Source: Anaerolineae bacterium
GTDB lineage: Bacteria > Chloroflexota > Anaerolineae > Anaerolineales > Villigracilaceae
Length of the DNA: 7,102 bases
Assembly: GCA_003524705.1 (NCBI GenBank)
Contig: DQGV01000487.1
Span: forward strand, 1-7,102
Reading direction: 5' to 3'
The position numbers and the translations under genes were made by a program. The notes beneath the pieces are model-generated. The model worked only from the letters and a program-made list of their open reading frames with translations. It made no database searches and was not told the DNA's origin. The stretch's first letter is position 1; every line of letters begins with the position of its first letter. Of this stretch, positions 1-5,471 are shown piece after piece.

Positions 1-2
1 TT

Positions 3-536
3 GGTTTCGTCCTAATTAGTGCCTTAATTGGTACAGCCGTCGGCTCTTTAGCAAGGGGATTTGAATACAGTTTTGATTTTCCCTCTATTATTGTTTTGCT
101 AATCTGTTGGCTTGCATATTGTTTTATTTTTCATATCATTTGTAAGCTCCTAGGCGGGAAAGGCACATTTGTAGAAACATTATCCGTTGGTTTACAAGTT
201 TTGAGCGTGATTTATGTCATCAGCAACTTTGCAGAATATTTATGGCGAGTGTTACTTGCATATCCATCACTTGGAAATTGGGTCATAAACTTGAATGAAA
301 TATATTTTGGGAATCAGCAATTTATTTCTAATCCCACAATTGTTTATTTTGTCATTCAGTTTGTTTTGCTAACTATTTATCTTCCACTAGCAGGTATAAA
401 TTTACACGATTTCAATAAAAACAAAAAGTTTTGGGTTGTAATGCTTTTTATTTTGGTGATTGTAGTAAATGTAACACTTTTTGTTTACATTTTTAGAACA
501 TTGGTTTACATCAGTGAGAGATTATCATTTTATTAA
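3..536 (+). CDS. Yip1-like integral membrane protein, C-terminal part (5' truncated by window)
   Basis: The frame is open from the first complete codon at position 3 to the TAA at 534-536, giving 177 residues. The gene therefore enters from outside the window, and the internal TTG at 96 is not a credible start. The protein is very hydrophobic, with about four to five membrane segments judged by eye. Between the second and third lies the sequence KLLGGKGTFVETL, which resembles the LGG-x-GTF-xx-TL signature of Yip1-domain proteins (PF04893). The end, with LPLAGINLHDFNKNKK before a last membrane helix, also fits that family. Bacterial Yip1-domain proteins are multi-pass inner-membrane proteins of largely unknown role, so no function is claimed. 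Only 15 bases separate it from the aldo/keto reductase, which suggests cotranscription. A generic unknown membrane protein is the alternative. Confidence 0.65.
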   Translation, partial: GFVLISALIGTAVGSLARGFEYSFDFPSIIVLLICWLAYCFIFHIICKLLGGKGTFVETLSVGLQVLSVIYVISNFAEYLWRVLLAYPSLGNWVINLNEIYFGNQQFISNPTIVYFVIQFVLLTIYLPLAGINLHDFNKNKKFWVVMLFILVIVVNVTLFVYIFRTLVYISERLSFY

Positions 537-551
537 ACAAAAGGTCAAATC

Positions 552-1580
552 ATGAATTACATCAACTTCGGAAGAACAGGCGTCAAAGTCAGCCAATTAT
601 GTTTGGGATGTATGAACTTTGGCGGCAGGCAAAATGAATCGGAATCTATTCGCATCATTCATCAAGCCATAGATGCGGGAATTAATTATGTCGATACAGC
701 CAACGTCTATGGGCATGAGCCGCTTCAATTTGAAATCGGACGCGGAAGAAGTGAGCAAATCATTGGTAAAGCGTTAAAAGAAAAACGCGAAAATATTTTT
801 CTAGCCACCAAAGTCCATTACGAAATGGGAAGCGACGTCAATGCTCAGGGAAATTCGCGCAGGCATATCATCGAGCAATGTGAAGCGTCGCTAAAAAGAT
901 TAGATACTGACTATATTGATTTATATCAACTGCATGGCACAAGCAACGATATTCCGATTGACGAAAGTTTACGCGCCTTAGATGATTTGATTCGTGCGGG
1001 CAAAGTCCGCTATATTGGCACAAGCGGATTCGCCGCTTGGGAATTAATCGAATCTCTTTGGGTTTCGGATAAAAATAACTTAAATAGATTTGTCAGTGAG
1101 CAAGCTCCTTATAACTTATTAGACAGACGCATCGAACGTGAATTGATTCCTGCTCTGCAAACCTACGACATGGCACTCATCCCCTGGGCACCCAGCGCAG
1201 GCGGATTCTTCTCTGAAAAATATTCCCAAAATGATAAAGCACCCGAAGGCTCACGTTACGAAGCCTTTTGGCGTGGCTTTTACAGAGAAAGTTTTAATCA
1301 AAAAGAAAATGTATTCAACGTTCAAAAAGTGGTTTTAGAAATTGCCAAAGAAAAAAATGTTTCAGGCTACGCACTCGCTTTAGCATGGTGTCTGAATCAA
1401 ACAGGTGTCACTAGCCCGATAATTGGTCCGCGCACTTCAGAACAACTTACAGATTCTCTAACCGCCTTGCAAATTAATTTGACAGAAGAAGATAATAATC
1501 GTCTCAATCAAGTTGCCCCACCTGAATCAGTCACAGTCTCATACGTTGACTACAAAGGCAAGCATCTTTTCCGCCCGTGA
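552..1580 (+). CDS. Aldo/keto reductase (NADPH-dependent oxidoreductase)
   Basis: This 342-residue protein has the full aldo/keto reductase (beta/alpha)8-barrel pattern. It begins with NFGRTGVKVSQLCLGCMNFG. The catalytic tetrad is Asp48 (VDTANVYG), Tyr53, Lys87 (LATKVH) and His128 (LYQLHG). RRHIIEQCEASLKRL (103-117), GKVRYIGTSGF (150-160) and SEQAPYNLLDR (182-192) are family blocks. IIGPRTSEQL (290-299) is the expected NADPH-phosphate-binding segment. The enzyme should reduce a carbonyl substrate in the cytosol with NADPH; the substrate cannot be told from sequence. A short insert follows Tyr53 (HEPLQFEI) before GRGRSE. The ATG at 552 is preceded by AAAGG (540-544) with seven bases of spacing, a good ribosome site. 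Its stop overlaps the start of the next gene by four bases, so the two are probably translationally coupled. Confidence 0.95.
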   Translation: MNYINFGRTGVKVSQLCLGCMNFGGRQNESESIRIIHQAIDAGINYVDTANVYGHEPLQFEIGRGRSEQIIGKALKEKRENIFLATKVHYEMGSDVNAQGNSRRHIIEQCEASLKRLDTDYIDLYQLHGTSNDIPIDESLRALDDLIRAGKVRYIGTSGFAAWELIESLWVSDKNNLNRFVSEQAPYNLLDRRIERELIPALQTYDMALIPWAPSAGGFFSEKYSQNDKAPEGSRYEAFWRGFYRESFNQKENVFNVQKVVLEIAKEKNVSGYALALAWCLNQTGVTSPIIGPRTSEQLTDSLTALQINLTEEDNNRLNQVAPPESVTVSYVDYKGKHLFRP

Positions 1581-2761
1581 ATCAATCACATAAAGTAAAT
1601 TATCAAAATCTACTTACTGACTTATTTTATTTTTTAGTCAGTATTACCGCTTTGCTCTTATTTCTATTTACTCTCAACCTCGGTCTAAAAAATTTCCAAA
1701 CAGGCAGAGACCTCGAAGTGTTTTGTCAGGCAGGGGAAGTCATTGCAAATGGAGGAAATCCATATTTAACGTCACAACTTGGTCTCGAACTTTCATGGAA
1801 TTATCCCTCCGCATTAGCCTACGGTTTTTATTTTGCATGTCCATTTTTCAATCTCGAACAAAATTACATTTGGATATATGCAATCTTATTTCTTGTCGGC
1901 ATGTTTCTATGGCTCACCCGAAAAGATTGGCTCTATGGCATTGTTTTATATTCCACAGGTTTATTCACACTCGGCTGGACGATGATTACAGGCAACATCA
2001 GCACCTTTGAATTTTTATTGTTTTCGATTTCGATACTGCTTTTCTTTCGGAAGAAAATCAACGCTTCTGTTTTTCTATTCGGCATGTTTGCCAGCCTGAA
2101 ATTGATACCACTCTTATACTTGCCTGCATTTTTATTCTTGCAAAATTCTATAAAAGAAAAAATCAGAACAACTCTTTGGGCGTTGGCAGGTTTTATATTT
2201 CTACCGCTTTTAGCGTTTATCACATCTCCAAATCTTTTCCCTTGGTATCTCAAGCAAACCTTTGGATTAATCCCCAATCAACATAATCCACTCAATGAAT
2301 TTGCAGAATTGTTCTTAAGTCCATCACTGTCAATTACACTTTTCTCTTTTTTAGGGTTAGAGTCACAACTAGAAAAATATAATTTCATTGTTTCATTCAT
2401 CATATATGTTTTTGGGATTTTTCTTTTATATCAAATCGCCAAATCCCAAAGATGGACTGAAAATGAAATCTTTTCACTCGGCATTATTATTCTAACCATC
2501 ACACTCCCTCGCTTAAAACCTTACAGTTTTTTACCCGCGCTTTTATGTTTTTATTTAGTCAGCAAAGGTCAAAACAATTTGATAAAAGCCATATATCTTG
2601 TTTTACTTTCTATCCTTCCCATTTTGTCACATCTACTCTTTTTTTATACAGAACTAAGCGAATCTTTCTTCCTCACATTTCACCAGATACTTTTTCTCAT
2701 TTTGGCAACATTGATTTTATTTTTCTCGCTTACAAAATCCCATAAAAACACCACAAATTAG
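1577..2761 (+). CDS. Polytopic membrane protein, GT87/DUF2029-like glycosyltransferase
   Basis: A 394-residue protein starting with GTG at 1577 inside the GTGA overlap with the reductase stop; there is no clear ribosome site, consistent with coupling. About eleven to twelve hydrophobic helices are visible. The first extracytoplasmic loop after helix 1 holds GRDLEVFCQAGEVIANGGNPY (43-63) and then WNYPSAL (74-80). This acidic residue plus G-NPY plus YP layout is typical of GT87 (PF09594) GT-C transferases, with Asp45 the likely catalytic acid. Further matches are TGN at 138-140 (usually GQ-N), SLKLIPLLYLP (173-183, usually K-xx-P) and PRLKPYSF (311-318) near the C-terminal helices. Known members move a sugar, often mannose, from a polyprenyl-phosphate donor to a lipid or glycan at the outer membrane face. 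The substrate here is unknown. Another GT-C family is possible. The gene ends just before a strong terminator. Confidence 0.75.
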   Translation: MNQSHKVNYQNLLTDLFYFLVSITALLLFLFTLNLGLKNFQTGRDLEVFCQAGEVIANGGNPYLTSQLGLELSWNYPSALAYGFYFACPFFNLEQNYIWIYAILFLVGMFLWLTRKDWLYGIVLYSTGLFTLGWTMITGNISTFEFLLFSISILLFFRKKINASVFLFGMFASLKLIPLLYLPAFLFLQNSIKEKIRTTLWALAGFIFLPLLAFITSPNLFPWYLKQTFGLIPNQHNPLNEFAELFLSPSLSITLFSFLGLESQLEKYNFIVSFIIYVFGIFLLYQIAKSQRWTENEIFSLGIIILTITLPRLKPYSFLPALLCFYLVSKGQNNLIKAIYLVLLSILPILSHLLFFYTELSESFFLTFHQILFLILATLILFFSLTKSHKNTTN

Positions 2762-2768
2762 AAAACAA

Positions 2769-2799
2769 AAAACGGACTTGGAAATTCCAAGTCCGTTTT
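2769..2799. terminator. Bidirectional intrinsic terminator between convergent genes
   Basis: A perfect 13-bp stem (2769-2781 with 2787-2799, core CGGACTTGG/CCAAGTCCG) has a five-base loop. It lies 7 bases after the glycosyltransferase stop and 4 bases after the stop of the minus-strand small gene. Read on the plus strand the stem ends in TTTT; read on the minus strand it is followed by TTTTTTGTTTT, the stronger U-tract. It therefore probably terminates both transcripts and is better suited to the minus strand. Confidence 0.9.
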
Positions 2800-2803
2800 C
2801 ATC

Positions 2804-2962
2804 CTACAAACGCGAGCGATGCTCTGTCATGCGTTCATCAATCACGACAGTGCTTTGTCTGTGTTTGAGGACGTTTTCCGTCGAGGCGACCAATCCGAAA
2901 ATCACCAGAAGGGCACCAGTAAGTAAAATTAATCCGAGCATAGGGTTTCTCCGTTTAGACAT
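2804..2962 (-). CDS. Small single-pass membrane protein, unrecognised (52 aa)
   Basis: The minus strand encodes MSKRRNPMLGLILLTGALLV followed by IFGLVASTENVLKHRQ and a charged tail ending ERMTEHRSRL. The layout is a short basic N-terminus, one hydrophobic helix (about residues 8-26) and a hydrophilic C-terminus, as expected of a small inner-membrane protein with its N-terminus inside. The ATG at 2962 gives 52 residues and includes the basic cap, but has no clear ribosome site. A second ATG at 2941 (residue 8) has GGAGA six bases upstream and would give 45 residues. That GGAGA also encodes the Arg-Arg pair, so it may be coincidental. A terminator with a good U-run in this orientation sits right after the stop, which supports a real gene. 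I recognise no family. The plus-strand frame across the same bases starts inside the terminator and is a shadow. Confidence 0.6.
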   Translation of the reverse strand: MSKRRNPMLGLILLTGALLVIFGLVASTENVLKHRQSTVVIDERMTEHRSRL

Positions 2963-3022
2963 GACATGTTTCTACAAATTACAGCAACCCAGCAACGCGC
3001 TAGCATAAAACATGTCATGTCT
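2957..3022. promoter_or_regulatory. 15-bp inverted repeat built of two ACATG-n-CATGT palindromes (candidate operator pair)
   Basis: Positions 2957-2971 (AGACATGACATGTTT) are the exact reverse complement of 3008-3022. Each arm contains its own odd-centred palindrome, ACATG-n-CATGT (2959-2969 and 3010-3020). The centres are 51 bases apart, close to five helical turns. The proximal copy covers the ATG of the small minus-strand gene and the distal copy lies just upstream, where its promoter would be. Two same-face sites suggest binding by a dimeric repressor. A hairpin with a 36-base loop is the alternative. No clean -35/-10 pair was found nearby. Confidence 0.45.
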
Positions 3023-3334
3023 TACTATATTATCAAGACGGCACATATTACCCGAAAATTACCAAAATTCAATTAACACTTATGAAATTCTTCTTTTCAG
3101 TTCTGTTTGTGAGACATTACCCTAACAAAACAGCCTCAGCCGACTCAAGTTGTTGTTAACAACAGGTTATGGTTATGATTTTTGATGAAGTACACCGCCT
3201 CATTCTTGATTTCAAGTTGGTTGCCGAAATTAGGCATTTTATTTAACCTGAAATTTTTTTCCACACATGGTCTCTCCCCCAACTTGGCTACGCGCAGATT
3301 TAATCAACTCCCCTACAATAGATAAAAAACTTTG
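3023..3334. other. Intergenic stretch with no supported gene
   Basis: About 310 bases, AT-rich, with no reading frame of coding character on either strand. The one local structure is a perfect 14-bp palindrome, TGTTGTTAACAACA (3151-3164), which could be a protein-binding site or chance. The only short frames are a 24-codon one on the plus strand from 3082 and a 30-codon one on the minus strand (3145-3237); neither has a convincing start signal. The region probably holds the divergent upstream sequences of the small gene and of the aspS operon. Confidence 0.6.
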
Positions 3335-3343
3335 TGCTATAAT
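3335..3343 (+). promoter_or_regulatory. Extended -10 promoter for the aspS leader
   Basis: TGC followed directly by a perfect TATAAT (3338-3343) is a textbook extended -10 element for the housekeeping sigma factor. The -35 region (about 3314-3320, TACAATA) matches the consensus poorly, as is common with extended -10 promoters. Transcription should begin around 3350-3352, only two to four bases before the leader-peptide ATG at 3354. The leader RNA would then be nearly leaderless. Confidence 0.7.
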
Positions 3344-3353
3344 CCGCGCCACG

Positions 3354-3440
3354 ATGTACATCAGCATCCAATTTGCCAATAACGATAATAATAATGATAA
3401 TAACGATTATGAAATCGTTGGGCGAAGCTTTGCTGGTTGA
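3354..3440 (+). CDS. Asn/Asp-rich leader peptide of the aspS-gatCA operon (28 aa)
   Basis: The frame from ATG 3354 to TGA 3438 encodes MYISIQFA, then NNDNNNDNND, then YEIVGRSFAG. Residues 9-18 are only Asn (seven: five AAT, two AAC) and Asp (three GAT). Codons for these two amino acids in a short frame directly before aspS and an intrinsic terminator are the hallmark of a ribosome-stalling leader, as in the trp, his and pheST leaders. The peptide itself probably has no function; translation speed is the signal. Both amino acids are joined to tRNA by the products of the downstream genes: AspRS makes Asp-tRNA-Asp and Asp-tRNA-Asn, and GatCAB converts the latter to Asn-tRNA-Asn. There is no ribosome site upstream and the predicted transcript start lies a few bases before the ATG, so initiation would be leaderless or nearly so. 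A chance AAT-type microsatellite is the alternative, but the fit to the RNA structures argues against it. Confidence 0.85.
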   Translation: MYISIQFANNDNNNDNNDYEIVGRSFAG

Positions 3441-3472
3441 CAAAATCATAAGTCAAATCAAATCGCCCGACG
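3402..3472 (+). promoter_or_regulatory. Transcription attenuator: protector and antiterminator helices
   Basis: Three alternative RNA helices can be drawn by eye. Helix 1:2 pairs AACGAT (3402-3407) with ATCGTT (3414-3419) around a six-base loop. Helix 2:3, the antiterminator, pairs CGTTGGGCGA (3416-3425) with TCGCCCGACG (3463-3472), ten base pairs with one G-U. Helix 3:4 is the terminator (3460-3468 with 3483-3491). 1:2 and 2:3 share 3416-3419, and 2:3 and 3:4 share 3463-3468, so neighbours exclude each other. A ribosome stalled in the Asn/Asp run (3378-3407) covers at most about 3417, leaving most of segment 2 free to form the antiterminator. A ribosome at the stop codon (3438) would cover most of 3420-3450 and block it, so the terminator forms. 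Folding energies were not calculated. Confidence 0.75.
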
Positions 3473-3498
3473 CAAACGCGAAGGGCGATTTATTTTAT
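3460..3498 (+). terminator. Intrinsic terminator of the aspS attenuator
   Basis: AAATCGCCC (3460-3468) pairs perfectly with GGGCGATTT (3483-3491). An inner helix CGC/GCG (3471-3473 with 3478-3480) closes an AAAC loop across a GA/AA internal loop. It is followed by ATTTTAT, completing a U-rich tract. It begins 20 bases after the leader stop codon and lies before aspS with no gene of its own to end, so it should cause premature termination in the operon leader. Confidence 0.85.
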
Positions 3499-3508
3499 AT
3501 ATACTTCG

Positions 3509-3602
3509 TGTCATTGCGAGGAGGACTTTAGTCCGACGAAGCAATCCCCTACTTATTTGGAGATTGCTTCGGACAAAGAACAAGAGCGTCCTCGCAATGA
3601 CA
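3509..3602. repeat. 94-base palindromic intergenic repeat (MITE/REP-like)
   Basis: The ends are an exact 14-bp inverted repeat: TGTCATTGCGAGGA (3509-3522) and its complement (3589-3602). An inner stem pairs 3531-3549 (GTCCG, then CGAAGCAATC) with 3559-3574 (GATTGCTTCGGAC), with a small bulge. GGACTTTAGTCC (3523-3534) is a further local hairpin. It encodes nothing. The 'cattgcgaggag ... cgaagcaatc' wording is familiar as a dispersed intergenic repeat in several bacterial genomes, which is recollection rather than a search. Here it sits in the aspS 5' untranslated region between the attenuator and the ribosome site. Confidence 0.75.
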
Positions 3603-3612
3603 TAGACATAAC

Positions 3613-3616
3613 GGAG
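3613..3616 (+). promoter_or_regulatory. Ribosome binding site that fixes the aspS start
   Basis: GGAG lies six bases before the ATG at 3623. The longer open frame beginning at 3557 starts inside the palindromic repeat and would add 22 residues foreign to AspRS, so 3623 is the start. The protein from there begins MYRTHTCGELR, like other bacterial AspRS. Confidence 0.85.
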
Positions 3617-3622
3617 ACATTT

Positions 3623-5386
3623 ATGTATCGAACACACACATGCGGAGAATTACGCGCTAGTCATGCGGGTCAAACCGTAACATTATCAGGTTGGGTCAAT
3701 CGCCGCCGCGACCATGGCGGAGTTGCATTTTTTGATTTAAGAGACCGTTCCGGCATTGTTCAAATTACGATTAATCCCGATTTACCCAAAGAAACCTTAG
3801 ATTTGGTTGAAGACGTGCGCTTTGAATGGGTTTTACAAATTGAAGGTTTGGTTCAAAAACGCCCTGCTGGTAATGAAAACCCAAACATGCCAACAGGTGA
3901 AATTGAAATTATCGCCAAGAATATTACCGTTTTGAATCCAGCCAAGACATTGCCATTTATGGTCAGCAGTGATGCTGATTTGCCTGATGAAAATATGCGT
4001 TTGAAATATCGTTATCTTGATTTGAGACGTGAGCGATTAACGAATAATATGGTTTTGCGTCACAAAGTAATTAAGTTCATGCGTGATTATTTAGACAAAC
4101 AAGGTTTCATCGAAATTGAAACACCAATTATGTTCAAAGCAACGCCTGAAGGTGCAAGAGATTATCTTGTCCCCTCTCGTTTGTTTCCTGGACAGTTTTA
4201 TGCGTTGCCACAATCTCCGCAACAATTGAAACAATTGCTGATGGTGGCAGGCATGGATAAATACTTCCAAATCGCGCGTTGTTTCCGTGACGAAGATTTA
4301 CGAGGAGACCGTCAACCTGAGTTCACACAACTTGACCTTGAAATGTCGTATGTCCATCGCGATGATGTGCTGAAATTGGTAGAAGAGTTATATACTGAAA
4401 TGATTCCAACCGTTGCGCCACATAAAAAATTATTGTCTACGCCGTGGAGAAAAATTTCTTATCGTGAAGCGATGGAAACATATGGTACAGATAAACCTGA
4501 TTTACGCTTCGGCATGGAATTAGTGGATGTATCTGATATTTTTGCAAAGAGTGAATTTAAAGTATTTCAGTCTGCGTTAGAAAATAAAGGTGTGATTAAG
4601 TGTATCGTCGCGCCAAAATCAGCAGATATGTCTCGTAAAGAAATTGATGCGTTGACGGAAGTGGCAAAAACGTTTGGGGCAAAGGGAATGCCGACGCTTG
4701 CCATCACAAGTGAAGGCGTGAAAGGAAGCGCGTCGAAGTTTGTATCGGCTGAAGAATTGGAATCTCTCAAAGCGAAGGTCAATGCTAAAGAAGGCGACCT
4801 CATACTATTTGCATCTGATGCAAGAGCGATCGCAAATAAAGTGTTGGGCGGACTTCGTGTTTGGTTCCGTGATAAATTAAATTTAGCGGATGAAAATTTG
4901 ATGGCATTCGCATGGGTTGTGGATTTTCCATTTTTTGCATATAACGAAGAAACGAAAACTTGGGAGTCGGAACATCATCCGTTTACGATGCCGAAGTTGG
5001 AAGATTTGGATAAATTTGAAACGAACCCTGGTGAAGTTTTATCGGATGCGTATGATATGGTGTGTAACGGATATGAAATGGCTTCAGGTTCAATTCGTAT
5101 TCATCGCCGTGATGTGCAAATGAAGATGTTCCAAATGCTTGGCTTGAGTGATGAAGAAATTAAAACAAAGTTTGGTCACATGCTCGAAGCATTTGAATAT
5201 GGTGCGCCTCCGCATGGTGGCATGGCACCTGGTATTGATAGATTAATCATGTTGCTCGCGGACGAACCAAACATTCGTGAAGTGATTGCGTTCCCGAAGA
5301 ATCAAAACGGACGTGATGTAATGGCAGATGCACCATCGGAAGTTGAGCCGAAGCAGTTGAAAGAGTTGAAGATTAAGTTTGAGTAA
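3623..5386 (+). CDS. aspS: Aspartyl-tRNA synthetase, bacterial type, probably non-discriminating (Asp/Asn)
   Basis: The 587-residue protein is a full-length class II bacterial AspRS. Domains in order: OB-fold anticodon-binding domain (about 1-105, GWVNRRRDHGGVAFFDLRDR at 23-42); catalytic core with motif 1 around 150-170; ATPEGARDYLVPSR (173-186); QSPQ (197-200); motif 2 FRDEDLRGDRQPEFTQLDLE (221-240); GAD insertion domain (about 290-420); and motif 3 GMAPGIDRL (533-541). It activates aspartate with ATP and charges tRNA in the cytosol. His31, and Gly83 in KRPAGNEN, occupy the positions where discriminating enzymes such as E. coli AspRS have Leu and Lys. In Pseudomonas aeruginosa AspRS the matching His and Gly allow charging of tRNA-Asn as well. 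With gatC and gatA downstream, this enzyme probably makes Asp-tRNA-Asn as the substrate for transamidation. Expression is probably set by the upstream attenuator. The start is supported by GGAG six bases upstream. Confidence 0.97.
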   Translation: MYRTHTCGELRASHAGQTVTLSGWVNRRRDHGGVAFFDLRDRSGIVQITINPDLPKETLDLVEDVRFEWVLQIEGLVQKRPAGNENPNMPTGEIEIIAKNITVLNPAKTLPFMVSSDADLPDENMRLKYRYLDLRRERLTNNMVLRHKVIKFMRDYLDKQGFIEIETPIMFKATPEGARDYLVPSRLFPGQFYALPQSPQQLKQLLMVAGMDKYFQIARCFRDEDLRGDRQPEFTQLDLEMSYVHRDDVLKLVEELYTEMIPTVAPHKKLLSTPWRKISYREAMETYGTDKPDLRFGMELVDVSDIFAKSEFKVFQSALENKGVIKCIVAPKSADMSRKEIDALTEVAKTFGAKGMPTLAITSEGVKGSASKFVSAEELESLKAKVNAKEGDLILFASDARAIANKVLGGLRVWFRDKLNLADENLMAFAWVVDFPFFAYNEETKTWESEHHPFTMPKLEDLDKFETNPGEVLSDAYDMVCNGYEMASGSIRIHRRDVQMKMFQMLGLSDEEIKTKFGHMLEAFEYGAPPHGGMAPGIDRLIMLLADEPNIREVIAFPKNQNGRDVMADAPSEVEPKQLKELKIKFE

Positions 5387-5388
5387 AG

Positions 5389-5453
5389 CAGACCATAGAC
5401 AATAGACCGTAGACCGTTCTTAAAACGGTCAATCGTCCACGGTCTACGGTCAT
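5389..5453. repeat. Palindromic repeat between aspS and gatC
   Basis: GACCGTAGACCGT (5405-5417) and its exact complement (5439-5451) form a 13-bp stem with a 21-base loop. An alternative smaller hairpin pairs GACCGTT (5412-5418) with AACGGTC (5424-5430). The left flank holds degenerate copies of the same 'agaccatagac' wording. No U-run follows, so it is not a convincing terminator; it looks like a dispersed repeat tolerated inside the operon. It could still pause polymerase or protect RNA ends. Confidence 0.7.
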
Positions 5454-5471
5454 TTAAAGCAAAGAGGTTTT

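Noticed and set aside
1933..2277. Minus-strand frame of 114 codons inside the glycosyltransferase gene
   Set aside because: Antisense shadow of a gene with family motifs and membrane helices in the plus frame.
2778..3008. 76-codon plus-strand frame
   Set aside because: It starts with TTG inside the terminator hairpin and lies opposite the more protein-like minus-strand small membrane gene.
3082..3156. 24-codon plus-strand frame (MKFFFSVLF...)
   Set aside because: No ribosome site and no coding character beyond the first residues; likely chance.
3151..3164. Perfect 14-bp palindrome TGTTGTTAACAACA as a specific operator
   Set aside because: Single copy in an AT-rich spacer with no promoter next to it; could be chance, so kept only as a note in the intergenic entry.
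3145..3237. 30-codon minus-strand frame (MPNFGNQLEI...), preceded by a tiny frame with GGGGAGAG upstream
   Set aside because: No family resemblance, no promoter or terminator seen, and length well within chance.
3340..3622. T-box riboswitch upstream of the synthetase
   Set aside because: No T-box consensus (AGGGUGGnACCGCG) or matching specifier-loop layout is visible, while the leader peptide explains the terminator.
3557..3622. N-terminal extension of AspRS from the start at 3557
   Set aside because: The added 22 residues are translated from the palindromic repeat and match nothing in AspRS; the ATG at 3623 has GGAG at the right distance and gives a normal N-terminus.
5405..5451. Intrinsic terminator after aspS
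   Set aside because: The stem is strong but no U-run follows, and gatC belongs with aspS; better read as a repeat.
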